Assembly (NCBI GenBank): GCA_009928265.1
Contig: RFPR01000037.1
Span: forward strand, 1-17,230
Reading direction: 5' to 3'
DNA from: Pseudomonadota bacterium
Lineage (GTDB): Bacteria; Verrucomicrobiota; Verrucomicrobiia; Chthoniobacterales; UBA6821
Length of the DNA: 17,230 nt
Shown here: in pieces, positions 1-6,684 of the stretch
How positions within the stretch are numbered: position 1 is the stretch's first letter
How the letters are laid out: each line of letters begins with the position of its first letter
The notes under the pieces: generated by a model
What the model was told of the DNA's origin: nothing
What the model saw: the letters and a program-made list of their open reading frames with translations, nothing else
Databases searched by the model: none
Translations under genes and position numbers: made by a program

Positions 1-30
1 GGCACCCCGCCGCCGATTCATCGTGAAGGC

Positions 31-480
31 ATGAAAACCCTCCTTACCGCCGTCGACCTCAGCCCCATTACCACCAAGGTGATCGAGGGTGCCGGAGCCC
101 TTGCCTCTTCCCTTGGGGCCAAGCTTGTTCTTCTCCATGTTTCCGAACCGGTCGCCGCATATGTACCGGTGGGCGCCGCCATGGATGTCATCACGGCTCC
201 AGTTCCCATGGATCCCCCCGATATGGAGGTGCTCAAGGCACGGCTTGAGGAACTGGCCGCCCCGATCCGCGCAAAGGGAGTCACCGTGGAGACGGTCGCG
301 GCCGTTTCACTGCCGGCCGAGGAAATTCTTGATCAGGCCAAGAAGACCGGAGCCGATATCCTGGTCCTTGGCTCGCACGGCCACGGGGCCCTCTATCATC
401 TCTTTAGCGGAAGCGTCGTCACGGAGGTTCTTGAGAAAGCCACCATTCCTGTGACGGTGATCCCGGTGCATGGCAAATAA
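31..480 (+). CDS. Universal stress protein (UspA family)
   Basis: This is a single-domain cytoplasmic universal stress protein of 149 residues, the usual family length. It starts with the family's N-terminal beta strand (KTLLTAVDLSP). Near the C-terminus it has the complete ATP-binding signature G-2x-G-9x-G-S: G114, G117, G127, S128 in the segment LGSHGHGALYHLFSGS. That places it with the ATP-binding (MJ0577-type) subgroup rather than with E. coli UspA, which lacks the motif. Family members act in general stress survival; the specific role here is not visible. A GAAGG stretch lies just upstream of the ATG and may serve as ribosome binding site. The gene converges with the small secreted-protein gene, whose stop lies 31 bp away. 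The upstream context is outside the window. Family is confident, function is general only. Confidence 0.93.
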   Translation: MKTLLTAVDLSPITTKVIEGAGALASSLGAKLVLLHVSEPVAAYVPVGAAMDVITAPVPMDPPDMEVLKARLEELAAPIRAKGVTVETVAAVSLPAEEILDQAKKTGADILVLGSHGHGALYHLFSGSVVTEVLEKATIPVTVIPVHGK

Positions 481-511
481 GCCACCCCGTTGATCCGGAA
501 AGCCCGAACGA

Positions 512-832
512 TTACCACTGCAGGCCGAAGAGGATAATGCCCTTGGGCTTGTCCGTATTGTCCGGATCCCAGCTCACATCCTGGTTGCCGTCGCCATATT
601 TATCAGGGGCAAAGGGATTAACGAGTTGAAGCGGCTTCTTCATGTCAACGGCCTGCTTCACCACACCAGTGACGTCCACGGTGGAGGGCTTCTCGATCGG
701 AGCCGTGTCGACCTTGGTTTTCTTCCGCTTCGGTGCGACAAACCCAGCATCAGGATTCGCCTGCTGAGCGTACGAGGTGGCGGCCGCCATCAGCAACGAG
801 GCGAGGAGGATTCGGGGAAACAGGCCGTTCAT
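512..832 (-). CDS. Small secreted/periplasmic protein of unknown function
   Basis: I do not recognise this 106-residue protein. Residues 1-22 form a clear Sec signal peptide: a short N-region with Arg7, a hydrophobic core ILLASLLMAAAT, and an SYA cleavage site followed by QQ. The mature part of about 84 residues is hydrophilic, with a basic patch (PKRKKTK, near 34-40), a conserved-looking middle (VVKQAVDMKKPLQLVNPFAPDKYGDG) and a hydrophobic end (GIILFGLQW). It has no cysteines, so it is not a lipoprotein. The C-terminal aromatic/aliphatic stretch could be a beta strand or interaction segment, but this is a guess. Its start codon and first codons lie inside a long inverted repeat (813-860). 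It is divergent from kdsD and convergent with the stress-protein gene. The signal peptide and clean frame make it very likely a real gene. Confidence 0.75.
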   Translation of the reverse strand: MNGLFPRILLASLLMAAATSYAQQANPDAGFVAPKRKKTKVDTAPIEKPSTVDVTGVVKQAVDMKKPLQLVNPFAPDKYGDGNQDVSWDPDNTDKPKGIILFGLQW

Positions 833-860
833 CGTTGGCGACGATAGACCTGTTTCCCCG
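813..860. promoter_or_regulatory. Perfect 12-bp inverted repeat over a start codon
   Basis: CGGGGAAACAGG (813-824) and CCTGTTTCCCCG (849-860) are perfect reverse complements separated by 24 bp. Inside the loop there is a second stem, ATCGT (831-835) with ACGAT (841-845). On the minus strand the 3' arm encodes residues 4-7 (Leu-Phe-Pro-Arg) of the small secreted protein, and the ATG (832-830) sits at the base of the inner stem. The RNA hairpin would therefore bury the translation start. As DNA, it could instead be an operator in the kdsD/secreted-protein divergent region. No poly-T tract follows, so it is not an ordinary terminator. Confidence 0.6.
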
Positions 861-930
861 CGATGGGCAAGCCCGTCCGAGAGGTTGCTTCAGCGTTGAT
901 CATGGGACCGAGGCCCACCAGAATCTCCGG

Positions 931-1902
931 ATGGACACCTTAGAACGCGCCCGGTTCGTGCTCTCGATCGAGAGCGGCGAGATCGAAAGCCTTTCTGCCC
1001 GGTTGGACGACTCCTTTGTGAAGGCGGTCGGGCTCCTTCGTGGAGCCGTCGAACGCCGTGGAAAGATCGTCGTGCTGGGCGTCGGCAAGTCGGGGCACGT
1101 CGGCGGAAAGATCGCCGCGACCCTCACCAGCACCGGGGCGCCCGCCGTCGTCCTCGATTCCCTGAATGCTCTCCACGGTGACCTTGGAGTCGTTTCCGAC
1201 GGGGATGTGATCCTGACGCTCAGCTACAGCGGGGAGACCGAGGAACTCCTTCGGGTCTTGCCCGCACTTGCCCGCTTCGATGTCCGTAAGATTGCCGTCA
1301 CCGGCAACGTCGCCTCCACCCTGGCCAAGGCAAGCGATGTAGTCCTTGATGTCTCGGTAAGCCGTGAGGCCTGTCCCCATAATCTGGCTCCAACCTCCAG
1401 CACCACTTCCATGATGGCCCTCGGCGACGCCCTAGCAATGGTCCTCCTCGAGGAACGGGGCTTCACCCGGGAGGATTTTGCCCGTTTTCATCCAGGCGGC
1501 AGCCTCGGCCGTTCCCTGCTCCTCAAGGTTCGCGATATCATGCGCGGAGGCGAACAGGCTGCTGTGGTCAGCGAAAGCCTCCCCGTCGTGGAGGTGCTGC
1601 GAGTCCTCATGGCCAAACGAGCCGGAGCAGCGCTGGTGACCGATGCTTCGGGAAAGCTTTCCGGAATCTTCACCCACGGTGATTTCGCCCGCCGGTTCCC
1701 TTCCGACCCGGAGATCGGTTCCCGTCCCGTCGCCGAGGTCATGACCCGTGGACCGGTGACTATCGATGCCGACAAACTTGCCGCCGAGGTCCTCGTGGTG
1801 CTAGAAAGACACCGCATCGACGATCTCGTGGTGACGGATGCCGAGGGACGACCCCTGGGCGTGGTCGACTCTCAGGATCTCTCAAGGCTTAAACTCCTCT
1901 AA
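931..1902 (+). CDS. kdsD: Arabinose-5-phosphate isomerase (KdsD/KpsF)
   Basis: KdsD interconverts ribulose-5-phosphate and arabinose-5-phosphate, the first step towards KDO, the sugar joining LPS core to lipid A. I chose the ATG at 931 because the homologous region begins there and gives 323 residues, close to the E. coli enzyme (328). The open frame extends 66 codons further upstream, but that part is arginine-rich, non-conserved and runs into the opposite gene. An SIS domain (about 40-180) is followed by two CBS domains (about 205-262 and 270-323). The residues matching E. coli catalytic K59, E111, E152 and H193 are all present (K53, E105, E146, H187). The signatures GKSGHVG, HGDLG, EACPHNLAPTSSTT and HPGGSLGR are intact. 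One deviation is Asn79 where E. coli has Glu85 before HGDLG. efp follows after 14 bp. Confidence 0.94.
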   Translation: MDTLERARFVLSIESGEIESLSARLDDSFVKAVGLLRGAVERRGKIVVLGVGKSGHVGGKIAATLTSTGAPAVVLDSLNALHGDLGVVSDGDVILTLSYSGETEELLRVLPALARFDVRKIAVTGNVASTLAKASDVVLDVSVSREACPHNLAPTSSTTSMMALGDALAMVLLEERGFTREDFARFHPGGSLGRSLLLKVRDIMRGGEQAAVVSESLPVVEVLRVLMAKRAGAALVTDASGKLSGIFTHGDFARRFPSDPEIGSRPVAEVMTRGPVTIDADKLAAEVLVVLERHRIDDLVVTDAEGRPLGVVDSQDLSRLKLL

Positions 1903-1916
1903 AAACCACACCACCC

Positions 1917-2474
1917 ATGGCACTCGCAAACGATCTCCGCAAAGGTATGGCCATCAAGTACAACGGTAATGCCGCCATCGTCCTTGAAGTCACCCACCGC
2001 ACCCCCGGCAACCTCCGCGCCTTTGTCCAGCTCATCATCCGCTACATCGGCACCGGCAAGTCGGCCGACGTCCGCTTTGCCTCCACGGAGAAAGTCGACC
2101 TCGTCGACGTGCAGCGCACCAAGCTCGACTTCAGCTACGGCGACCACGAGGGATACCACTTCATGGATCCCGAGACCTTTGAGACCGTCACCCTTCAGGG
2201 TGAGTTGATCGGCGATTCGAAGGACTTCCTCGTTGAGAACATGCAGGTGGAAATCCTCTACGTTGAGGGCCGTGCGGTCTCCGTTGACCTACCCGCCTCC
2301 GCTGCATTGAAGGTCACCGAATCTCCCGAAGGTGTGAAGGGCGACTCCGCCAGCAACGTCATGAAGACAGCCACGCTCGAGACCGGCAAAGTCATCCAGG
2401 TACCCCTCTTTATCAAGGAGGGTGAGATCGTCAAGGTCGACACCCGAACCGGCGAGTACATGGGCCGGGCTTAA
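1917..2474 (+). CDS. efp: Translation elongation factor P
   Basis: EF-P binds between the P and E sites of stalled ribosomes and promotes peptide bonds at consecutive prolines. The protein is 185 residues, the family length, with the KOW-like N-terminal domain, the central OB domain and the C-terminal OB domain ending in the diagnostic DTRTGEYMGRA. The domain I loop that reaches the tRNA reads HRTPGNLRAF. Asn32 occupies the position of E. coli Lys34 (beta-lysylated) and Pseudomonas Arg32 (rhamnosylated), so neither known modification can occur on that residue. The next charged residue is Arg34. The gene lies 14 bp after kdsD and 34 bp before a membrane-protein gene, consistent with one operon. 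No Shine-Dalgarno sequence is evident before the ATG. Identity is certain; the modification status is open. Confidence 0.97.
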   Translation: MALANDLRKGMAIKYNGNAAIVLEVTHRTPGNLRAFVQLIIRYIGTGKSADVRFASTEKVDLVDVQRTKLDFSYGDHEGYHFMDPETFETVTLQGELIGDSKDFLVENMQVEILYVEGRAVSVDLPASAALKVTESPEGVKGDSASNVMKTATLETGKVIQVPLFIKEGEIVKVDTRTGEYMGRA

Positions 2475-2508
2475 GGAGCTACAGATCCTAAGCCCTTCGA
2501 GCCAACGG

Positions 2509-3480
2509 ATGCCCAACCCCGTGCGATCAAAGGGGAAGGGCGGCTCCAGTCGTCAGCCAAAGGGTAGCCCACGAGGAAAACGCCTACGTGCCACTGCGGC
2601 GGCACTTAATCCCGAACTCTTCCCCGAGGAAGAAACGGCTGGTTTTGTGCCGCGTTCTTCAGCTGTTCCGCAGGACGTTGAGGATGTTAGCGAGGTGGAA
2701 CGCGGCGGTTTTACCAAAAAACAGCTCCTCAAGTTTGTTCTCGGCTTTCTGCTCCTCCCGGGCGCTTTTATCCTGACAGGGGGATTTCTTAGGACCTTTA
2801 AGCAAGCTATCCATGACGGCCTGTTGGCCCAGCGCTCTTTTGGATGCCTTGCTGCCGGGATGTTGCTCTTTGCCATCCTCTTCGCCCTCGTGCCGAGGCG
2901 GATCTTCATGCTCTCTTACGTATTCGGTCACGAGGTGACACATGCAATTTGGGTAAAGCTCTTCGGTGGCAAAGTGGCCAACCAATTCCATGTCAGCCTT
3001 GAGGGAGGACATGTGCTGACTGACCGGGTGAATACCTGGATCGTCCTCTCGCCCTATTTTTTCCCTATCTACTCCATCCTGTCCGGGACTCTCTACGGCG
3101 TGATGCTCTTCTCGGGATGGATCATCGACCTGATCAACGGTGGCGGCGGGCTCTATTCCACAATCGCCTCTCTCCAGTGGATCTTCCTGGTGGTGATCGG
3201 ATGCACTCTGGCCTTCCATCTCGCCTTCACCTTTCTGCTCGTGACCAAGAGCCAGCCTGACCTCCATTACGGAGGCACCTTCTTTTCCCTGACCGTGATC
3301 TACCTGATCAATCTACTGATCATCACTGGTCTCCTGCTTGTGACCAGCAGTCATGGCCTCTGGGGTCTTTACGGAGATTGCCTGCAGAAATCAGCCGAAC
3401 TGTTCGTGGAACTCTGCGGTCAAATCTGGGTTTGGGGAGCAGAAGGAGTCGACGCGCTCCGGGCGGCGATCGGTAAATAG
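2509..3480 (+). CDS. Polytopic membrane protein with HExxH motif, M50-like
   Basis: I do not recognise a named family. I use the ATG at 2509 (323 residues) because an in-frame ATG upstream at 2422 would overlap efp. Residues 1-70 are basic then acidic and probably disordered and cytoplasmic. About five hydrophobic segments follow (roughly 74-92, 110-128, 177-205, 222-246, 258-280). A zinc-metalloprotease motif HEVTH (141-145) sits at the end of the second hydrophobic region in the context YVFGHEVTHAIW. A later motif SQPDLHYGG (248-256) offers Asp251 as a possible third metal ligand, the arrangement seen in M50 site-2-protease-type intramembrane peptidases. That assignment is inference from motif and topology. 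The gene follows efp by 34 bp and converges with glmM, whose stop is 9 bp away. Confidence 0.72.
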   Translation: MPNPVRSKGKGGSSRQPKGSPRGKRLRATAAALNPELFPEEETAGFVPRSSAVPQDVEDVSEVERGGFTKKQLLKFVLGFLLLPGAFILTGGFLRTFKQAIHDGLLAQRSFGCLAAGMLLFAILFALVPRRIFMLSYVFGHEVTHAIWVKLFGGKVANQFHVSLEGGHVLTDRVNTWIVLSPYFFPIYSILSGTLYGVMLFSGWIIDLINGGGGLYSTIASLQWIFLVVIGCTLAFHLAFTFLLVTKSQPDLHYGGTFFSLTVIYLINLLIITGLLLVTSSHGLWGLYGDCLQKSAELFVELCGQIWVWGAEGVDALRAAIGK

Positions 3481-3483
3481 TCG

Positions 3484-3499
3484 AGGGGTTTACTCCCCT
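3484..3499. terminator. Short hairpin between convergent genes, weak terminator candidate
   Basis: AGGGG (3484-3488) pairs with CCCCT (3495-3499) across a 6-base loop at the junction of two convergent genes; the right arm lies within the last codons of glmM. No T-tract follows on either strand. It is short and may be chance, but it is the only stem in the 9-bp gap. Confidence 0.25.
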
Positions 3500-4845
3500 A
3501 TAGCGACGATCAAAGCCGATGCAATGGCGTCGGCAGCCGCATTAATAACGGCTTCATCCGGACCTTCGATAAGCAACCGGACTTTCGGCTCCGTGCCGGA
3601 ATAGCGCAGCAGCACGCGACCTTTTCCGGCAAGGGCGGCCTCGGTGGCCGTGACCAGATGAGCCACCTCGGGAAGGGAATCGAGAGGGGGCTTGGTCTTC
3701 ACGAGGAGATTGCGTTGGGCCTGCGGATATTTTTTCAACACGCGCCGTAGCTCGCTCAGCGGCTTGCCGCTTTCGGTAATAACCCTCAAGACCTGAAGCG
3801 CGGCCAGCAGCCCGTCGCCTGTGGTGCCGTGATCCCGGAAGATCAGGTGGCCGCTCTGTTCACCTCCAATCGAGAAGTTCCCGGCGCGCATTGCCTCGAC
3901 CACGTAGCGGTCGCCGACCGCCGTGCGCAGCACCCGACCCCCCTCGGCCGCTAGGCAGTCATCGAGGCCGAAGTTGCTCATCACGGTAGCGACAAGCGTT
4001 TTGCCCGCCAGAGTGCCGCGCTTCAGGGCATCGAGGGCTGTGATCGCAAGAATTTCGTCGCCATCGATGACCTCGCCCTGCTCGTCGCAGAGGACAAGTC
4101 GGTCGGCATCACCGTCGTGTGAAAGACCGATGTGTGCACACGATTCCTTTACCAAGCGGGCGATCTCCTCCGGATGAGTGCTGCCGCAGTCGGCATTGAT
4201 ATTGATCCCGTCGGGTTGGGCATGAAAGAGGACCAGTTCCGCGCCAAGGTCGCGAAGCACGGAGGGCGTCGTGCGAAATGCGGCCCCGTTGGCACAATCG
4301 ACGGCGATTTTCAGACCATGAAGTGACATGCCCGGAACGCTCGCCTTGGCGATCCGTCCGTAGCGCTCCTCGGCATCAGTAATCGTTGAGACAGAGCCGA
4401 TAGCAGGGCCCTCCGGGCGGATGGCATCGATCTCCGGAGTCAGGATGAGCTGTTCCAGGCGCTCCTCAATTTCGTCGGGTAGCTTGTATCCGTCGGGTCC
4501 GAAAAGTTTCAGGCCGTTATCGGGCGCCGGATTGTGGGAGGCGGAAATGACCACGCCACCGTCGGCCCCGAGTTCCGTGACAAGGCAGGCGACTGCCGGC
4601 GTAGGAATCACCCCTGCTAGTAGTGCATCGGCTCCCGTGGAATTCAGCCCCGCGATCAGGGCGGATTCGAGCATCAGTCCGGAAAGACGCGTGTCGCGTC
4701 CGATCACGAAGCGGGGGCGAGCTTTATTACCCCGTAGAAGATGACCGGCGGCACGGCCGAGTCGGAATGCGATTTCCGGGGTGACCGGATGACGGTTGGC
4801 CGTGCCACGGATGCCGTCGGTGCCAAAGAGGGTGCGCTCCGCCAT
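3490..4845 (-). CDS. glmM: Phosphoglucosamine mutase
   Basis: GlmM converts glucosamine-6-phosphate to glucosamine-1-phosphate, feeding UDP-GlcNAc for peptidoglycan, LPS and other GlcNAc polymers. The protein has 451 residues, the normal length, and starts with the typical FGTDGIRG (7-14). The phosphoserine loop SASHNP is at 101-106 with Ser103 as the phosphorylated residue. The Mg-binding loop DGDADR spans 244-249, the sugar-binding GEQSGH motif follows, and the C-terminal phosphate-binding RYSGTEPKVR is intact. The ATG lies 5 bp after the stop of the small CdaR-like gene, so it is the last gene of a folP-cdaA-cdaR-glmM unit. In Firmicutes the same cdaA-cdaR-glmM order is conserved and GlmM binds and inhibits CdaA. 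Whether that holds here is inference. Confidence 0.97.
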   Translation of the reverse strand: MAERTLFGTDGIRGTANRHPVTPEIAFRLGRAAGHLLRGNKARPRFVIGRDTRLSGLMLESALIAGLNSTGADALLAGVIPTPAVACLVTELGADGGVVISASHNPAPDNGLKLFGPDGYKLPDEIEERLEQLILTPEIDAIRPEGPAIGSVSTITDAEERYGRIAKASVPGMSLHGLKIAVDCANGAAFRTTPSVLRDLGAELVLFHAQPDGININADCGSTHPEEIARLVKESCAHIGLSHDGDADRLVLCDEQGEVIDGDEILAITALDALKRGTLAGKTLVATVMSNFGLDDCLAAEGGRVLRTAVGDRYVVEAMRAGNFSIGGEQSGHLIFRDHGTTGDGLLAALQVLRVITESGKPLSELRRVLKKYPQAQRNLLVKTKPPLDSLPEVAHLVTATEAALAGKGRVLLRYSGTEPKVRLLIEGPDEAVINAAADAIASALIVAIGE

Positions 4846-4850
4846 GAGTG

Positions 4851-5045
4851 TTATTGTAGCTTTCTCTTCTGGGACTTCCCGCTGTGACTGTCCTTTGCTG
4901 GAGTGGTTACCTCAGGATTCGCGGCGGGCCGGCGGCCGTGCTCCGGGACCGGAGCCAGGTTTTGATGAATGAGATACCAGAGCGCCCCCCCCAGAAGGAG
5001 GCAGACCAGTTTCTCCTTCCAGTTGTGAAGCAGCAGTCGGCGCAT
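4851..5045 (-). CDS. Minimal CdaR/YbbR-like membrane anchor, no YbbR domains
   Basis: A 64-residue protein whose first 32 residues look like the N-terminal anchor of CdaR (YbbR) proteins. The segment HNWKEKLVCLLLGGALWYLI, followed by HQNLAP, matches the CdaR pattern N-x-W-x-x-K, hydrophobic segment, then N-x-N-x-A-P. One transmembrane segment (about 11-27) is followed by only about 35 basic, Pro/Lys-rich residues. The YbbR repeats that make up the rest of CdaR proteins are absent. It sits where cdaR sits in cdaA-cdaR-glmM operons, 5 bp before glmM. Its first 134 bp overlap the end of cdaA in a different frame. The anchor similarity plus position argue that it is expressed; a chance open frame would not be expected to show this pattern. 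It could be a reduced CdaA partner or a remnant of a longer cdaR. Confidence 0.65.
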   Translation of the reverse strand: MRRLLLHNWKEKLVCLLLGGALWYLIHQNLAPVPEHGRRPAANPEVTTPAKDSHSGKSQKRKLQ

Positions 5046-5820
5046 GGTTTTCCTCGCGGAGCAGAAGCTGCGACAGGCGCCTCCGGAACCGCTCGACGTT
5101 CAGGTTGCGCTCAATCGAGCCCGAGTGACAAATCGAAACTTGACCGCTTTCTTCGGAGACCACGATGGCAATGGTGTCGGATTCCTCGGTGAGCCCGAGT
5201 CCGGCTCGGTGACGGAGACCCAGCGTCCGGTCGAGATCGTCCCGCTGCGTCAGGGGGAAGATGCAGCCCGCCGCCAAGATCCGGTCGCTTGCCACGATGA
5301 CGCCGCCGTCGTGAAGGACCGTCTTGGGGTGAAAGAGGGTGAGCATCAGCTCTTTGGAAAAAGTCGCGTCGAGGACAACGCCTGTCTCTGCGATGGGCTC
5401 TAGGCTGATATCGCGTTCTAGGGCAATTAGGGCACCGAACCCACGGCTCGACAGATCGAAGACGGCATCCGTGATCTCCTCGATCGCCTCGCGCCGCTGA
5501 AGGGCCGTCGTGAAGAAGCGGTGACTGCCCAATTCATTCAGCGCGCGACGGAGTTCCGGCTGGAAGATGACAACCAGCGCGATGGCGAGAAAGACCGTGA
5601 AGCTACGGAGCAGCCAGCCGAGGACGGCGAGATCGAGGATCTGAGAAACGAAGGTGAGGCCAAGGAAGACGAGGGCTACCCCGATGAGGATCCGCGCGCC
5701 GTGCGTGCCACGCAGGTAGAGATAGAGGTAGTAGAGGATCGCCGCGAGAATCAGGATCTCGACGCCGGAGCTCCAGTTATCCCGAAGGAACGATCCGATT
5801 CTGGAGAAAAACCCGATCAT
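4912..5820 (-). CDS. cdaA: Diadenylate cyclase CdaA (c-di-AMP synthase)
   Basis: CdaA joins two ATP into c-di-AMP, a second messenger controlling potassium, osmolyte and cell-wall homeostasis. The 302-residue protein has three N-terminal transmembrane segments (about 20-37, 43-60, 68-86), the VIFQPELRRAL linker, and a cytoplasmic DAC domain (about 110-240). The active-site DGA motif appears as DGG (171-173, in VLHDGGVIV) and the (T)RHR motif as LRHR (202-205). The rest of the motif, RAGLGLTEESD and VSEESG, is typical. Homology ends near residue 255. The last 45 residues are a Gly/Pro/Ser-rich tail encoded by the same DNA as the start of the CdaR-like gene. The start overlaps the folP stop by ATGA, implying translational coupling. 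The substitutions are conservative and I expect an active enzyme. Confidence 0.94.
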   Translation of the reverse strand: MIGFFSRIGSFLRDNWSSGVEILILAAILYYLYLYLRGTHGARILIGVALVFLGLTFVSQILDLAVLGWLLRSFTVFLAIALVVIFQPELRRALNELGSHRFFTTALQRREAIEEITDAVFDLSSRGFGALIALERDISLEPIAETGVVLDATFSKELMLTLFHPKTVLHDGGVIVASDRILAAGCIFPLTQRDDLDRTLGLRHRAGLGLTEESDTIAIVVSEESGQVSICHSGSIERNLNVERFRRRLSQLLLREENHAPTAASQLEGETGLPPSGGGALVSHSSKPGSGPGARPPARRES

Positions 5821-6677
5821 GGAAGCGCCTCCCCTTGGTTTACCGCTTCTACAGTCCGAAGCGCTATCCGGTGCGGTGCGGGATCATGCACGCGGAAAAG
5901 CATGGCACCCAGTTGACGAGCCAGTGCCGTGACGGCTGTGCCTGACTGAAGGCGTGCGGCGAAATCTGGTGAGGATGTCTCCCCGGCGATTGTCCCGAGG
6001 AAGGACTTTCTGGAGTGGCCTATCAAGATGGATGAGCCGAGTTTCAGGAGCGCGGGAATCCCGCGCAGCAGGGCGAGATTGTGGGAAAGTGTTTTTCCAA
6101 AGCCGAGGCCGGGATCAAGAATAAGGGCGTCCGGGTGCACGCCGCACGCTACCGCCGCTGCCCGACGCTCCGAAAGGAATTTCGACACCGCACCCACGAC
6201 ATCGTCACCCTCGTAGGAGGGATTTTCCTGCATTGTGAGCGGTATGCCCTGCATATGCATAAGGATCAGGCCGGCTCCCGAGGAAGCCGCAAGCGCACCC
6301 ATCGCGGGATCCGAGAGGGCGGTCACGTCGTTGATGATGTCGGCTCCTGCGGCAAGTGCCGCCTCGGCCACGTCGGCCTTCGAGGTATCGACCGAGAGCG
6401 GGGCATCGGTGGAGCCTCGTAGCTCCCGGATGACGGGAATCACCCGGCGTAATTCTTCTTCTGTGGAAACGGGTAGTGATCCCGGTCGTGTCGACTCGCC
6501 GCCGACGTCGAGAATGTCGGCTCCCTCGGCGAGCATATGCAGGCCCTGAAGGACGGCTTCTTTCGTTCCGTAGGCTACGCCGCCATCGGAAAAGGAATCG
6601 AGGGTGACGTTGACGATCCCGAGGATCAACCCTCGGGAGGTCAGGTCGAACTCCCGTCCCCGGAAACGCCACATCAT
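5817..6677 (-). CDS. folP: Dihydropteroate synthase
   Basis: FolP condenses p-aminobenzoate with 6-hydroxymethyl-dihydropterin pyrophosphate to dihydropteroate, in cytoplasmic folate synthesis, and is the sulfonamide target. The 286-residue TIM-barrel protein carries the expected motifs in order: GIVNVTLDSFSDGG (20-33), DVGGESTRPG (57-66), SVDTSK (95-100), DIINDV (113-118), HMQG (141-144), DPGLGFGK (188-195), GHSRKSFLG (220-228) and the C-terminal RVHD. In loop 1 the family's near-invariant proline of NVTPDSFSDGG is Leu26. Two adjacent ATGs (6675-6677 and 6672-6674) are possible starts. It lies 15 bp after hisD and overlaps cdaA by 4 bp (ATGA). The folate partners dfrA and thyA are in the same strand cluster about 6 kb upstream. 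Confidence 0.96.
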   Translation of the reverse strand: MMWRFRGREFDLTSRGLILGIVNVTLDSFSDGGVAYGTKEAVLQGLHMLAEGADILDVGGESTRPGSLPVSTEEELRRVIPVIRELRGSTDAPLSVDTSKADVAEAALAAGADIINDVTALSDPAMGALAASSGAGLILMHMQGIPLTMQENPSYEGDDVVGAVSKFLSERRAAAVACGVHPDALILDPGLGFGKTLSHNLALLRGIPALLKLGSSILIGHSRKSFLGTIAGETSSPDFAARLQSGTAVTALARQLGAMLFRVHDPAPHRIALRTVEAVNQGEALP

Positions 6678-6684
6678 CGGCTCA

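Noticed and set aside
733..930. Upstream in-frame extension of kdsD by 66 codons
   Set aside because: The stretch is arginine-rich, has no family similarity, crosses the inverted repeat and overlaps the opposite gene; ATG 931 gives the normal protein length.
2422..2508. Earlier ATG for the HExxH membrane protein
   Set aside because: It would overlap efp by 53 bp and add residues that are only efp read in another frame; ATG 2509 leaves a normal gap.
5521..5916. 131-codon plus-strand open frame over cdaA
   Set aside because: It is rich in Glu/Asp/Arg, antisense to the CdaA membrane region, and lacks a credible start context.
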